64,000 nt of DNA from an uncultured Pseudomonadota bacterium (GCA_950059285.1 CATLTV010000004.1:1-64000), one strand, 5' to 3'; numbered from the stretch's first letter, positions 1-9,074 are shown. Numbers and translations are program-made. The notes: generated from the sequence alone by a model not told the origin.

Positions 1-483
1 AAGTACCGTGTGTCTTATGATGATCAGGAACTCACCATGAAGGAGTCGCACTGGTTGGTATCGCCTCGTGCTATTTATCACTGTTCTCGCAACTGTGTGC
101 GTCATGTTGAGGATCTAAACTGGTTACTTGGTTACATGCAGCGTATGACACCTCTTTACTTGTTCCCTATCAAGATGGGAAAAGCCTGGAGTGATGCGCG
201 TGACTCCGAGCAGGACGCGACCAAAGAGCTGAAGAATGCGGCGGTATCTGTGGCATCCCTGACTCAAAATATTGAGGTGCCTTCGGGTAAGTTTAATGGT
301 GTCTATGTGGTTGATATCAATGGAAAAGGCCTCGTGTCTGACCCATTCTTCCATGTGGATCATGTGAAGCAGTCCTTTGTGCGTGGGCAAGGTGTGATTC
401 GTCAGGAGTACAAGGGAAAGAGCTTTCAGGGAGAGCCTCGCTGGATTATCGAGGAGCTCGTTGAATCACGCATCATGCCTTGA
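1..483 (+). CDS. hypothetical protein, C-terminal part
   Basis: The reading frame is open from the first base, so the true start probably lies upstream; an internal GTG at 10 could also serve as a start. The visible ~160 residues end in RWIIEELVESRIMP and contain a PSGKFNGVYVVDINGKG segment that looks like a beta-rich globular domain. There is no signal peptide, membrane helix or recognisable catalytic motif in the visible part. It is followed 62 bp later by another unknown gene on the same strand. I do not recognise the family and make no functional claim. Confidence 0.6.
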   Translation, partial: KYRVSYDDQELTMKESHWLVSPRAIYHCSRNCVRHVEDLNWLLGYMQRMTPLYLFPIKMGKAWSDARDSEQDATKELKNAAVSVASLTQNIEVPSGKFNGVYVVDINGKGLVSDPFFHVDHVKQSFVRGQGVIRQEYKGKSFQGEPRWIIEELVESRIMP

Positions 484-545
484 GTTGAGGGTGGCAGCCT
501 GAGTGTGCCTGGAACGTAAATCCATGTTGATATGAGAGTGAAACA

Positions 546-1670
546 ATGAGTCGAACAACACCAGATATCTCTGTGCCTTCATGGCTACACAAGGTGGCAG
601 AAAATTATGACCAGTGGCAATGGTTGGACCAGGATGCCAGTGACAAGATCGCGGAAGAGATGAACACGCGTTATCTTGGACGAGGACCAGCCTTTGTTCC
701 ACTACAACCTCAGATTGTGAAGCTTTGCCATATGTTGGTGGGTCGACTGCGTGCGGTTGCCACGATCCCGACCACGGCAAGAAGACCTGATGTTGTGGAC
801 CATCAGGCGACAGTTTTTATCGAGATCACAAATCCCAAGCATATGATTGTCTGTGTGCATCACGAGCTGCCGCCGTTACTCTGGTTTCCTGCTGGAGATA
901 CAGCCAGCCAGCTTCGTGAGCAGATGGCACCTTATGCGACCGAGAGCTCTGCGCCAGACGTGGTGCACTTTCCCTTACACCGCCGTGGCTTCATTGGCAC
1001 ACCTGGCATCCTTGAGATGTCTCGCGATGAGCTCTTTGCGCACTGGTCCACAAGCCCTCTGGCTGAGTCCCTGTTCTGGGGAAGCGCCTTTGAGAAAGAC
1101 CCCTGGCCTGCCAAAATTACAGAAGAAGAGATCCCTGGTTTGGCAGAGCAGGCAGCGTACTATCTGACTCAACATCAAGATGGTCCATGGGGCATTAGCT
1201 TCCGCGCGATCGCCTCAAGGAGCGTGCTCTGCTTTGAGGATATGGATGGGCTCTGGACGCTCGAATTACATTACGAGCCAGCTGCACACCATGATCTGAT
1301 CCAGGCACTCAATGCTCAGTTCTCGCAACAATGGCCGCTTGATTTGCCCGTTGATGTGTGCGCCTTGTTGATTGGAATGCATTTCGAGGAGGGTGAGCAA
1401 ATTCTTGAATTTATTCAGGAGTCATCCATGGTGAAGGGGCAGGAAGAAGAGCTTGTCTTCAACCTCTACGCGTATGCGAGCGTGATGAGAAATGACCTCT
1501 CCGCTGTAGAGACGCTTCGTCCATTCTTGAGCCATTTTGAGCCCGATGTGCGAGAGGCCGTGGTGGATATTGCGCTAAGAAATAACCTCGACTTCATGTT
1601 GCTCTGGTTCCTTGCTGTTGAACCTCAAAACTCTCCTCTTTACCATGAAGTCGTTGCGCGACTCTCATAA
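546..1670 (+). CDS. hypothetical 374-aa cytoplasmic protein
   Basis: This is a complete ORF of 374 residues beginning MSRTTPDISVPSWL, with a GAGAG stretch just before the ATG. It has no signal peptide or membrane helix. The first ~230 residues look like a mixed alpha/beta domain. The last ~100 are helical, with a HEAT-like stretch (LRPFLSHFEPDVREAVVDI). The next gene starts only 12 bp after the stop, and that protein also ends in helical repeats, so the two probably work together and are co-transcribed with the downstream methyltransferase. I do not recognise the family. Confidence 0.75.
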   Translation: MSRTTPDISVPSWLHKVAENYDQWQWLDQDASDKIAEEMNTRYLGRGPAFVPLQPQIVKLCHMLVGRLRAVATIPTTARRPDVVDHQATVFIEITNPKHMIVCVHHELPPLLWFPAGDTASQLREQMAPYATESSAPDVVHFPLHRRGFIGTPGILEMSRDELFAHWSTSPLAESLFWGSAFEKDPWPAKITEEEIPGLAEQAAYYLTQHQDGPWGISFRAIASRSVLCFEDMDGLWTLELHYEPAAHHDLIQALNAQFSQQWPLDLPVDVCALLIGMHFEEGEQILEFIQESSMVKGQEEELVFNLYAYASVMRNDLSAVETLRPFLSHFEPDVREAVVDIALRNNLDFMLLWFLAVEPQNSPLYHEVVARLS

Positions 1671-1682
1671 CCATCCTCCTGT

Positions 1683-2252
1683 ATGAAGGTAGATCACATG
1701 TTACGTGATGTATTGGTCTTTTCGAACGATTTTCAAATAGAGTCTCTTCATGCTCTCGCCGAAGAGTTGGACTGGGAGCTTGAGCATATTTATCCCTCGC
1801 GTGTCACATCTCATGGTGGATTTGTCTGGCTTACTCCTGACAATATACGCGTTCATTATATTGAAAATAAACGCTTTTATGTGCGCTACTTGATCCTTGG
1901 TGATGAGCATCAGGATACTCCGCTCTTCAAGCAGTTGATGAAGTCGTTGCCGATCCTGGATCTGACCGAGATCTTTCGTACCATCGAGTATGAAACAGAC
2001 GATATCAAGCGTATCGAGGCTCTGCACAAGAGTAGCGCGCTTGTCTCTCCCAAGGACAAGGACGACGCTTATGCCGAGATGTTGCGTCGTCTGCTGACCT
2101 CAGATCAGGTCTCCGATTTGATGCGTATGGCTACCTTGCAGCTCTGTGAGGAGCTTGCATGGGACGAGTTGATGCCATGGATCGAGCAGCTGGCATATGA
2201 AGAATGGTTGGGGATGGACATGGCAAAGAGGGTGTTCAGGGCATGTCAGTAG
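1683..2252 (+). CDS. hypothetical 189-aa protein
   Basis: A 189-residue protein starting at ATG 1683, or at the in-frame ATG 1698 (MLRDVLVFSND). The N-terminal ~90 residues look like an alpha/beta domain and the C-terminal ~80 are helical (LMRMATLQLCEELAWDEL). There is no signal peptide or membrane segment. It follows the 374-aa gene after 12 bp and its 3' end overlaps the start of the trmN6-like gene by 10 bp, which suggests an operon with translational coupling. Function unknown. Confidence 0.7.
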   Translation: MKVDHMLRDVLVFSNDFQIESLHALAEELDWELEHIYPSRVTSHGGFVWLTPDNIRVHYIENKRFYVRYLILGDEHQDTPLFKQLMKSLPILDLTEIFRTIEYETDDIKRIEALHKSSALVSPKDKDDAYAEMLRRLLTSDQVSDLMRMATLQLCEELAWDELMPWIEQLAYEEWLGMDMAKRVFRACQ

Positions 2253-3064
2253 ATGAGGTGACGCAGGACTGCATCTCGGGTCGGTTGATGATTTCTCAGC
2301 GACGCAAGGGCTATCGTTATGGTCTGGATGCGTTGCTGCTTGCCACGGATCTGCCTGAAATTAAAGCGCTGGCACAAAAAGGTTGTGTGCTTGAACTTGG
2401 CGCAGGTCAGGGCGCTGTTGGTCTCTCTATTGCCTCACGTAAGGCTGCTAGCCGCGTGGTTCTTGTGGAGCGTAACGATGTGATGCGTGCGCTGTTACTT
2501 GCCAATGTCGAGCATAATAAGTCCCTATGGGGTGATGTTGATGTGCAGGTCAAGGAAGTTGATCTGCGCGAGTACAGAGCTCATCTTGATGCGCACAGTG
2601 CAGATCTCGTGTTGTGTAATCCTCCTTATTTTCCATTGGGTTATAGGCGTGAGAGTGAGCAGGCCGATCGCGCCGACGCACATCATGAACGTCATGGTGG
2701 TCTGGGTGATTTTCTCAAGGCTGCGACCTACTGCATGAAACATCGTGGTTGGCTCAAGATGATCATACCGCCATGGAGGTTGTCAGATGTGATGACTGAC
2801 CTGCCTCATGACCTCAAGGTTTTGTCACTCCGATTCATCCACGCCGAGCCTGGCGAAGTTGCATATCTTGTTGAGATTATTGCGCGTCGTGGCGGTGGGC
2901 CAGAGCTCACGATCAGGCCGCCTCTCTTTGTGCGCGATGCAGATGGAATGTACAGCATGGAAGTTGCTCGGCGTGTTGCAGGAGCTGCTCTGGAGGATAG
3001 TCCTGCTGAGGATGTCGTCGAGAAAGTGCAGCGTGCGAGCGATAAAAAGCGAGGCATGGCATGA
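2243..3064 (+). CDS. TrmN6-like tRNA/DNA adenine-N6 methyltransferase
   Basis: A class I SAM-dependent methyltransferase of the TrmN6/YfiC (tRNA1(Val) A37 N6-methyltransferase) type. Numbering from the ATG at 2243, the SAM-binding motif LELGAGQGAVG is at residues 50-60, an acidic strand-2 end (VERND) follows, and the N6-adenine catalytic motif NPPY is at 126-129, followed by a Phe as is usual. The N-terminal motif RRKGYRYGLDALLLA is typical of TrmN6. A longer ORF from 2204 is open, but the 2243 start gives the usual N-terminus and a short coupled overlap with the previous gene. It overlaps the next gene by ATGA. The tRNA target is inferred from family only. Confidence 0.85.
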   Translation: MSVDEVTQDCISGRLMISQRRKGYRYGLDALLLATDLPEIKALAQKGCVLELGAGQGAVGLSIASRKAASRVVLVERNDVMRALLLANVEHNKSLWGDVDVQVKEVDLREYRAHLDAHSADLVLCNPPYFPLGYRRESEQADRADAHHERHGGLGDFLKAATYCMKHRGWLKMIIPPWRLSDVMTDLPHDLKVLSLRFIHAEPGEVAYLVEIIARRGGGPELTIRPPLFVRDADGMYSMEVARRVAGAALEDSPAEDVVEKVQRASDKKRGMA

Positions 3065-3615
3065 GGTTTTGGCGTAGCGCAGTTGTTCTGTGTGTAAGTC
3101 TTGTGACTCTTTGCTCAACGTCGTGTGCCTTGTTAAGAGGCTCCAAAAAAGACGTCACCACCACGCCTCCCGAGATGAAAGCTCAGATGAGAGCGACGCG
3201 GGCTGTATTTGAAGCGCGTGAAGAGGCTTTTGACGACAGCGAGTCTGGTTCAGAACATGAGGTCAGGGTGCGTTATAATCCTGGTCGATGTGGAGCGCCA
3301 TCCGATGAGATCCTTGTGTATGGCTCGTGGCATCGCGTGGCTCTGGTGGGGAAAAACGAGCGTGTTGAGCTTGCAATCAAGGAATGGAAAGAGCAGCTCG
3401 AAGAGGATTCTCTTGAGCTGCTCCTGGTGGAAGGTGGTTGGGATAAGCGCGACTGGTTGTCGGCCTCGGGCGTGTCGTGGCCCGTCTTTGAGGTCAATGT
3501 GGTGAGCTCGGATGTGATCAGAGATCGTCTGACTTCAGGGGCATCAACGCAGGAGAGTGTCGCGCGAGTTGATGCACGGGAGCTTGCTCAAGATCGGTGC
3601 CATAACGTCGATTAA
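3061..3615 (+). CDS. small lipoprotein of unknown function
   Basis: A 184-aa protein with an N-terminal signal sequence (MRFWRSAVVLCVSLVTL) and a candidate lipidated Cys at residue 22 (CSTSC). The -3 position is Ser rather than Leu, so the lipobox is only approximate. The mature part is charged and soluble, with conserved-looking GGWDKRDWLSASG. Its start overlaps the stop of the methyltransferase gene by ATGA, indicating co-translation. Its last ~98 bp overlap the 3' end of the convergent gene at 3518-4567. No family recognised. Confidence 0.7.
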   Translation: MRFWRSAVVLCVSLVTLCSTSCALLRGSKKDVTTTPPEMKAQMRATRAVFEAREEAFDDSESGSEHEVRVRYNPGRCGAPSDEILVYGSWHRVALVGKNERVELAIKEWKEQLEEDSLELLLVEGGWDKRDWLSASGVSWPVFEVNVVSSDVIRDRLTSGASTQESVARVDARELAQDRCHNVD

Positions 3616-4567
3616 GACCCTGACCTTCGGCGGCGATTCCACGTGCTCGTACAAGCTCTTCAAAGAACGCTTGATGGGTGAGCAGTGTCAGCGCAAAGCG
3701 AGGCACATAAGCGGGTTTATAGCCAAGATCTTGCTCGGCAAATTCAATCAGCGAGGGGGCTCCATGGAGTGTTAACGTGGCATTGGTCAGGAAGTTATTC
3801 AAGAACCTCTGACCGCGTCGAACCTGCTGAATCGCACGTTCTTTCCCCTGAGCGATCTGACCATAATTGGGATAAAGCGTGTGTGGTTCAAGATCAATAA
3901 GACGCTGTTGGCTGGAGAGGTAACTATGTACCTCATTGAGTCTGTAGGGGAGGCCATCCAGTGTGATGTCGCCTGTGAACAGCTCCTTGCTGTGAGGTTC
4001 CCACAGACAGATGTGGTTGGGCTGGGGGCCAGGTGTATGAAGGACCTCAAGCATACGTGAACCCACGCGAATATGGTGGCCATCCTTGAGCGGTGTGTAA
4101 TTGAGCTTTGATGCGACAGGAGGGAAGTAGGCATCAAAAAATTGGTCAAGCTCATCCAGTGTGCAGAGCTGATCGTAGCCGTGTTGTTCTACCAGCTCCC
4201 GTGCGATGGATTCCCATTGAGCACGCTCCTGTGTAACAAGCGCGTTGTAGTCCTCGGGTTCGGTCATCACAGGGCTATACAAAAAGAGCTCTGCATGTGG
4301 AAACGCCTGAATATTGCCCATGAGATGGATGGACCATCCTGTGGTGATGACACGCTCAATACGCTCGGGGTGAACGCCAATATCGATCAGAGCTCGCGTC
4401 AAGGCGAGGTGTTGTGTGGGGTGGCCCACATTGATCAATGTGGGGGCGTGAGAGCCTGCAAGGAGGTAGACATTGCAAGGATGTGCAGCGGGGAGGTGTG
4501 GGTAGAATACGGGGGCGGGGAGAGTAATTTGCCAGAGATCGTGATCAATCGCGTGGATAGCGTACAT
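3518..4567 (-). CDS. metallo-beta-lactamase-fold protein lacking metal ligands
   Basis: A 349-aa protein with the overall order of an MBL-fold hydrolase: NVYLLAGSHAPTLINVGHP (32-50), a helix, then the position of the HxHxDH motif, and later HTPG (177-180) and LFTGD (196-200). The HxHxDH motif is replaced by TTGWSIH (75-81), keeping only the last His. The His after HTPG is Pro, and the C-terminal GHG-type motif reads YPNYGQ. Only the TGD Asp and one His remain, so it is probably not a normal dinuclear-metal hydrolase. It lies 134 bp downstream of the FHA gene on the same strand. The start at 4567 is ATG with AGGTC upstream. Confidence 0.85.
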   Translation of the reverse strand: MYAIHAIDHDLWQITLPAPVFYPHLPAAHPCNVYLLAGSHAPTLINVGHPTQHLALTRALIDIGVHPERIERVITTGWSIHLMGNIQAFPHAELFLYSPVMTEPEDYNALVTQERAQWESIARELVEQHGYDQLCTLDELDQFFDAYFPPVASKLNYTPLKDGHHIRVGSRMLEVLHTPGPQPNHICLWEPHSKELFTGDITLDGLPYRLNEVHSYLSSQQRLIDLEPHTLYPNYGQIAQGKERAIQQVRRGQRFLNNFLTNATLTLHGAPSLIEFAEQDLGYKPAYVPRFALTLLTHQAFFEELVRARGIAAEGQGLNRRYGTDLEQAPVHQLARHSPALMPLKSDDL

Positions 4568-4700
4568 GGTGAAGACCTGAATGGAGCCAACATGAAAACA
4601 AGGATGGTGTGTTCAAGAGGAGAACAGACCATCCTTGTGCAAGGTGTGATGAGGATGAAGGTGTGTCACTGTGGAGCGACTCATGTGAGACAGGTGATGA

Positions 4701-5519
4701 TTACCTGTAGCTAAACCTGAGTTCGTAATCACAGAGGTAGAACACGTCGCCTTCTTCGATCTTTTTGGACTCGATACGGTTTCCTCGATATTCGATGCCG
4801 TTGGTTGAGCCAAGATCTTTGATGTAATAGCTGCCGTTGTGATAAATCACAGCGCAGTGTTTACGAGAGATGTTTCCATCGCGGATGGTCAGGTCGGTTT
4901 GCTGGCTTCCACGGCCGATGACAAACTTGTCCTTGTCGATGGTGTAACGGTTGTTGTGGAAGGTCAAAAAGAGGTTTTGCCTTGCCATGCCCGAGCTTCC
5001 GAATCCACCCTGCTGACCTGGTGTCTGCTGTTGCCAACCGCCCGAGTTTGGACGAGGTGGGGGTGGGGGTGGACCTGCGGCCAATCCTCCTGGAGGTTGT
5101 GGTGGTGCAGGCTGACCTGGCGCCTGAGGTGGTGAAGGACGACCTCCCACAGCAGGCATGCGCTCAAGTGTGCGATGCTCAAATGCGCCTGCTTGCTGAC
5201 CGACATTAAAGCGATCCACAGGAGCTTGTGGGCGAGGAGGTGCGGGCGGTGTGCCTGCACCAAAAGGTGATCCGCCTGGTGCGGGAGGAGGGGAGAGCTG
5301 ACCAAGCTGACCTGCGTTGAACCCACCTTGCTGTGTCTGTTGTGGCTGACCTTGCGTGGGATCTACCGAAAAATCACGACTGCGCGCATACATGCGCATC
5401 GATTCGTTGACGAGGTAGTCCATGGAGCAACCAAGCTCATGGGTCATTTGTTCAAAGAGTTCCCAGAGATAATCGCGGCAATAAAAGCTGCGGAGGGTTT
5501 TTCGATTTTGATCTGTCAT
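4701..5519 (-). CDS. FHA-domain protein
   Basis: A 272-aa cytoplasmic protein with three parts. The N-terminal ~50 residues (DQNRKTLRSFYCRDYLWELF) are helical and resemble a small DNA-binding or dimerisation segment. A Pro/Gly/Gln-rich low-complexity linker of ~130 residues follows. The last ~85 residues form a forkhead-associated domain with the canonical motifs FVIGRG, ISRKHC and GSTNG, which bind phosphothreonine peptides. ATG 5519 is preceded by AGGA and preferred to the TTG two codons upstream. No kinase gene is adjacent, so the partner is unknown. The gene order suggests co-transcription with the MBL-fold gene downstream. Confidence 0.88.
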   Translation of the reverse strand: MTDQNRKTLRSFYCRDYLWELFEQMTHELGCSMDYLVNESMRMYARSRDFSVDPTQGQPQQTQQGGFNAGQLGQLSPPPAPGGSPFGAGTPPAPPRPQAPVDRFNVGQQAGAFEHRTLERMPAVGGRPSPPQAPGQPAPPQPPGGLAAGPPPPPPRPNSGGWQQQTPGQQGGFGSSGMARQNLFLTFHNNRYTIDKDKFVIGRGSQQTDLTIRDGNISRKHCAVIYHNGSYYIKDLGSTNGIEYRGNRIESKKIEEGDVFYLCDYELRFSYR

Positions 5520-5884
5520 GGTCAATGTTCCTACAAGCCCAATCTATTCTTTCCCCATGGTGCATGAACGCATGCACAAGTTGGTTCGAATCCTACATTA
5601 CGATGTCTCACTATACACGCACCTCCTAGAAATGCCAGAATCTTTATTGAAGAGTTCCGAACATTGTGAAAGATCTTTTCTCCTTGATCGCAGCGCTCTT
5701 GCCTGTCCATTCTCAAGGACACTCAGGGCAAGTTTGTCTGGCCCTCTTAACTCATCTGTACTTCTCCCGTTGAGTACGTTACACGTGCTCGTGAAGTCGA
5801 CCTCTTGCATGTTTTTCAAGTGCTCGTACTTTAAGCTTATTTTCTTTATGACGAGTTCGCTCCAGAGCCCAGTAAGATACCTCC
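5520..5884. other. intergenic region between divergent genes
   Basis: A 365-bp gap between the FHA gene (minus) and tlyA (plus), so it should hold promoters for both. A short hairpin with 6-bp arms (GTGCAT/ATGCAC) lies at 5560-5577. It is followed at ~5584 by GGTTCGAATCC, which looks like a tRNA T-loop but has no matching acceptor stem or CCA. Several short ORFs here have no coding support. I see no other structure. Confidence 0.5.
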
Positions 5885-6652
5885 ATGGCAAAAAAGAAAC
5901 GACTTGATATCCTCCTCGTTGAACGTGACCTCATTGAGAGCCGCTCCAAGGCTGCTGCTCGCATCATGGCTGGTGATGTCTTTGTGAAGGGACAACGCTG
6001 CACCAAGGCTGGCACTAAACTTGACGAAAATGTTCAGATTGAACTCAAGGGCAATGCGCTCCCTTACGTCTCTCGCGGTGGTCTCAAACTTGAAGCCGTC
6101 CTCGATGCCTTCTCTTTTGATTGCACCGATTTGACGGTCATTGATGTTGGCGCTTCCACGGGCGGCTTTACTGATTGCGTTCTTCAACGTGGTGCCCGCA
6201 AAGTCTACGCTGTCGATGTGGGCTATGGTCAACTTGCCTGGCGACTGCGCACAGATGAACGTGTGGTCAATATTGAACGCACCAACATTCGAGGTATGGA
6301 ACGCTCCCTTGTCCCCGAACCCTGCGATCTCGCTGTGATGGATTGCTCGTTTATCTCGCTTGAAAAAATCCTTCCTCACACGCTCCCATTCCTCTCCTCC
6401 GAGGCCCATGTGATCTCGCTGATTAAGCCTCAGTTTGAAGTGGGTAAGGAACATATCGCCAAGGGCGGCGTGGTGCGTGATACCAAGGCCCGAACCCGCG
6501 CCATTGAACATGTCATTCAGGAGGCAAGCGACCTTGGTCTACGCTTTGTCCATGGCATCGACTGCCCTGTGCACGGACCTGCGGGTAACATTGAGTACCT
6601 CGCGATCTTCAAACGTATTCGTGGCGGTTTCTACGCTGATGAAGAAGAATAA
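5885..6652 (+). CDS. tlyA: TlyA family rRNA 2'-O-methyltransferase
   Basis: A 255-aa protein with an N-terminal S4 RNA-binding domain (about residues 5-60; LDILLVERDLIESRSKA) and an FtsJ/RrmJ-like methyltransferase domain. The SAM motif is DVGASTGGFTDCV (87-99), followed by VYAVDVGYGQL and CSFISLEK, with the late motif LIKPQFEVGKEH. TlyA proteins 2'-O-methylate cytidines in 16S and/or 23S rRNA; older annotations as haemolysin come from the same family. Length is normal. The gene stands alone and ends at a long palindromic terminator shared with the convergent L,D-transpeptidase gene. Confidence 0.93.
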   Translation: MAKKKRLDILLVERDLIESRSKAAARIMAGDVFVKGQRCTKAGTKLDENVQIELKGNALPYVSRGGLKLEAVLDAFSFDCTDLTVIDVGASTGGFTDCVLQRGARKVYAVDVGYGQLAWRLRTDERVVNIERTNIRGMERSLVPEPCDLAVMDCSFISLEKILPHTLPFLSSEAHVISLIKPQFEVGKEHIAKGGVVRDTKARTRAIEHVIQEASDLGLRFVHGIDCPVHGPAGNIEYLAIFKRIRGGFYADEEE

Positions 6653-6660
6653 CCGACACA

Positions 6661-6726
6661 TAGATAAGTAAAAAAGGGCGGCCTGGTGAGTTTAAACTCA
6701 CCAGGCCGCCCTTTTTTACTTATCTA
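6661..6726. terminator. perfect 66-bp palindrome, bidirectional terminator
   Basis: The 33-base left arm and 33-base right arm are exact reverse complements with no spacer. The arms run from an A/T-rich foot through an A6 tract (T6 on the other arm) to a GGGCGGCCTGG stem, so each strand reads as a GC hairpin followed by a T tract. It lies 8 bp after the tlyA stop and 8 bp before the stop of the convergent gene, so it can terminate both. Confidence 0.9.
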
Positions 6727-6734
6727 TGCGCGGC

Positions 6735-9074
6735 TCAGGATTCCTGATCGTAAATATCAATCAGGAAGTTTGCTTTGCCCTGATCATCCACGCGTGAGGT
6801 GAAGTACACCACGTGCACAGGCACATGTGTCTTGAGGTACACGGGGTTGTAGGTCTTGTCTGCAAGCTTGCGCTCAATATCTTTGCTGTACTGACCATCG
6901 TTTTCAAGCAGCCACTTGGCAAAATCGAGCGGCTGATGCATGCGCATACATCCGTGGCTGTAGGCGCGGATTGTTCTGCTAAAGAGCGCCTTTGCAGGTG
7001 TGTCGTGCAGGTAGACATCATGCAAGTTGGGGAAGATCACTTTGACCTTGCCCAGTGCATTCTCGGGTCCATTGAGCTGACGTACATACTCCCAGCTCTT
7101 GCCTGCATACATCACCTCGTAGCCATTCTTTGCATACCATGGTGGAACATTTTCAGGATCGGTCGTGGATACGTCTACAAGACCTGTCTCCTGCTGCAAG
7201 TATGGGAACAATGCAGCGAGGTCGGCAGGGCTGCCATGTTTGGCCTGATATGCGCTCTGGAACGCTGCAATGTCGAGCTTCCACTGGCCACCACTCTTGC
7301 TGTAGGGCTTTGCGACCTGAGCAACAGGGGCCTCTGTAGGTGCAAGAATACCTGTCGTCGCTGCGGTCGGCTTGGGTGATACCACTGTGGCTGCTGGCTT
7401 TTTGCCACCCCCCAGTAACTTGTCGACCTTTGCTTGATAGACAGCCTCAAGATCCTTGCGTACATCCACCAGAATCTCGGTGGTGCGAATGCGTGGCGTG
7501 ACGTTCCAGTATGGATTGTAAATCACGCGATCAATATACGCTGATAACTGTGGTGTTCTGTTCGCCTTTTTCCACTCGCCAGTCTCTTCATCTTGCACGC
7601 GATCATTGTTTCCGATGACCACGCGCATACGCATTTTACGTTCTTGCTTCTTCCAGATTTCAGCGCTAAAATCTGGAAGATTTACAAGCACATATGTGTC
7701 ATCTGTGTGGTGCTGCACATTGGATGAACGCCACTTCTTCATCGTGCCAAGTAGCTGCTTTGCGCGCTGCTCGGCAGGAATGTTCAGACTGCGCCAGAAG
7801 GTGCGTCCAGGTTTGCCATCGATGTCCATCTGATGGGTGCGCTGGTAATCCTTGATGGCGTCTTCAAGATCGGCGTCAAAGAGGTTCGTGACCGTCTTGT
7901 CCTTGGGGAAATAGCCCTCAACCTTCAGGCGCTCCTTGAGCTGCTTGACAACCTCGCCCTTGGCACCTTTCTTCAGGCGTTTTTTCTCAGGAACAGTGGC
8001 CCAGCCACCATCCTTGGCGATCTTGTTGTATCGTACATACTCTTTTTTGAGCCCGTCATACTGCGGTCCAGGAGAGAGCGTGGTGATGAAAGTGCCCATC
8101 GCCTTCTCATCTCCTGTGAGCGCCGCCTGTGTGTCGTTGGTGAGCCTTGAGATCAGAATCTCGTCGCCGCGAGCGTCCAACATGCCGTCCACTACAAACG
8201 ATGCATGACGCCAGATCTTGCCAGCTTCATAGGCTCCCTTTGCGTCGATCGGGCGAGCAGCGCGCGTCTCGGGGTTGTTGTAGACATCGTCCTCGCGGGG
8301 GTACACAAAGATGCGTGGGTTGTGAGAATATTTCATCTCCTTTGCATAACGTGTGAGCCCCACAGCAAGCAGATATTCAAGCTCCGCCTGAGCCTCACTC
8401 ATCTGCTGACCCAGCGCATTTGCCTTGTCAATTTGCTCCTGTAACTTGGTGCCTTCATCGCTCGCCTTGTAGCTCTCGGCAAGCACAGTCCACTGCGATT
8501 CATCGAGCGCAAATTTCTCTGGATTCTTGGCTGCGATCTCGTCGATGAGCACCTTTTGTGCGTCAGCGCTGACCTGGAAATCACCAATGTTATCAAGCTC
8601 TTTGTTGAGTCCTTCTAACTCGGCAAGCTTCTCTTTGATCTGCTTGACCTGATAGGGGGCGCTTGAGAACCCATCATCTTCAACTTGCTCAAGTTGCTTG
8701 AGTACAAGCTCCCCTTTTTTGGAGAGTTTACCGCTCTTGAGGAGCGCCGTTTTGTACTCCTGTGCACCGTAAATTCCATCAAGGATTTTGGCATACTTTG
8801 GTTGCTTCTGATTTAAGTTCTTTTGCTCTTTGCTCTGCGCATCAGCGAGCTTTTGCTTGAGCGCGTCAGATACGCTGCCCGATGAGATTTGCTCCTTGAG
8901 CTTTGGACCAAACTGCTCCGCCCATGTTTGTACAAACGGGGTCGCCTGCTCGGGGGTGTACTTGGGATCTTCACAGCCAAAACCTGCGGTGAATAACGTG
9001 GCGCAAAAAAGCCCGTGGAGAAGGAGTTTTGGAAGTCTGTTTTGAAGGCCATGTGTGGCAGAACGATGCTTCAT
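6735..9074 (-). CDS. YcbB-type L,D-transpeptidase, secreted or lipid-anchored
   Basis: A 779-aa protein from ATG 9074; an upstream GTG at 9119 is less likely because the signal sequence begins at MKHRS. The hydrophobic signal segment ends in FTAGFGC, so Cys34 may be lipidated although the lipobox is not canonical. A long helical, Lys/Glu-rich region follows (to about residue 370). Then comes a peptidoglycan-binding domain (KGAKGEVVKQLKERL) and a YkuD catalytic domain with HDTP and the active-site motif YSHGCMRMHQ (Cys about residue 709). Such enzymes make 3-3 cross-links in peptidoglycan or attach proteins to it. An Ala/Pro-rich insert (about 580-610) lies inside the catalytic domain, as in YcbB homologues. 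Convergent to tlyA. Confidence 0.9.
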   Translation of the reverse strand: MKHRSATHGLQNRLPKLLLHGLFCATLFTAGFGCEDPKYTPEQATPFVQTWAEQFGPKLKEQISSGSVSDALKQKLADAQSKEQKNLNQKQPKYAKILDGIYGAQEYKTALLKSGKLSKKGELVLKQLEQVEDDGFSSAPYQVKQIKEKLAELEGLNKELDNIGDFQVSADAQKVLIDEIAAKNPEKFALDESQWTVLAESYKASDEGTKLQEQIDKANALGQQMSEAQAELEYLLAVGLTRYAKEMKYSHNPRIFVYPREDDVYNNPETRAARPIDAKGAYEAGKIWRHASFVVDGMLDARGDEILISRLTNDTQAALTGDEKAMGTFITTLSPGPQYDGLKKEYVRYNKIAKDGGWATVPEKKRLKKGAKGEVVKQLKERLKVEGYFPKDKTVTNLFDADLEDAIKDYQRTHQMDIDGKPGRTFWRSLNIPAEQRAKQLLGTMKKWRSSNVQHHTDDTYVLVNLPDFSAEIWKKQERKMRMRVVIGNNDRVQDEETGEWKKANRTPQLSAYIDRVIYNPYWNVTPRIRTTEILVDVRKDLEAVYQAKVDKLLGGGKKPAATVVSPKPTAATTGILAPTEAPVAQVAKPYSKSGGQWKLDIAAFQSAYQAKHGSPADLAALFPYLQQETGLVDVSTTDPENVPPWYAKNGYEVMYAGKSWEYVRQLNGPENALGKVKVIFPNLHDVYLHDTPAKALFSRTIRAYSHGCMRMHQPLDFAKWLLENDGQYSKDIERKLADKTYNPVYLKTHVPVHVVYFTSRVDDQGKANFLIDIYDQES

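Noticed and set aside
4142-4714. 190-codon plus-strand ORF opposite the MBL-fold gene
   Set aside because: It lies antisense to a gene with clear family motifs and has no ribosome site or recognisable motif.
5579-5600. tRNA-like T-loop GGTTCGAATCC
   Set aside because: T-stem has a mismatch, no acceptor stem pairs with upstream sequence, no anticodon loop of seven bases and no CCA.
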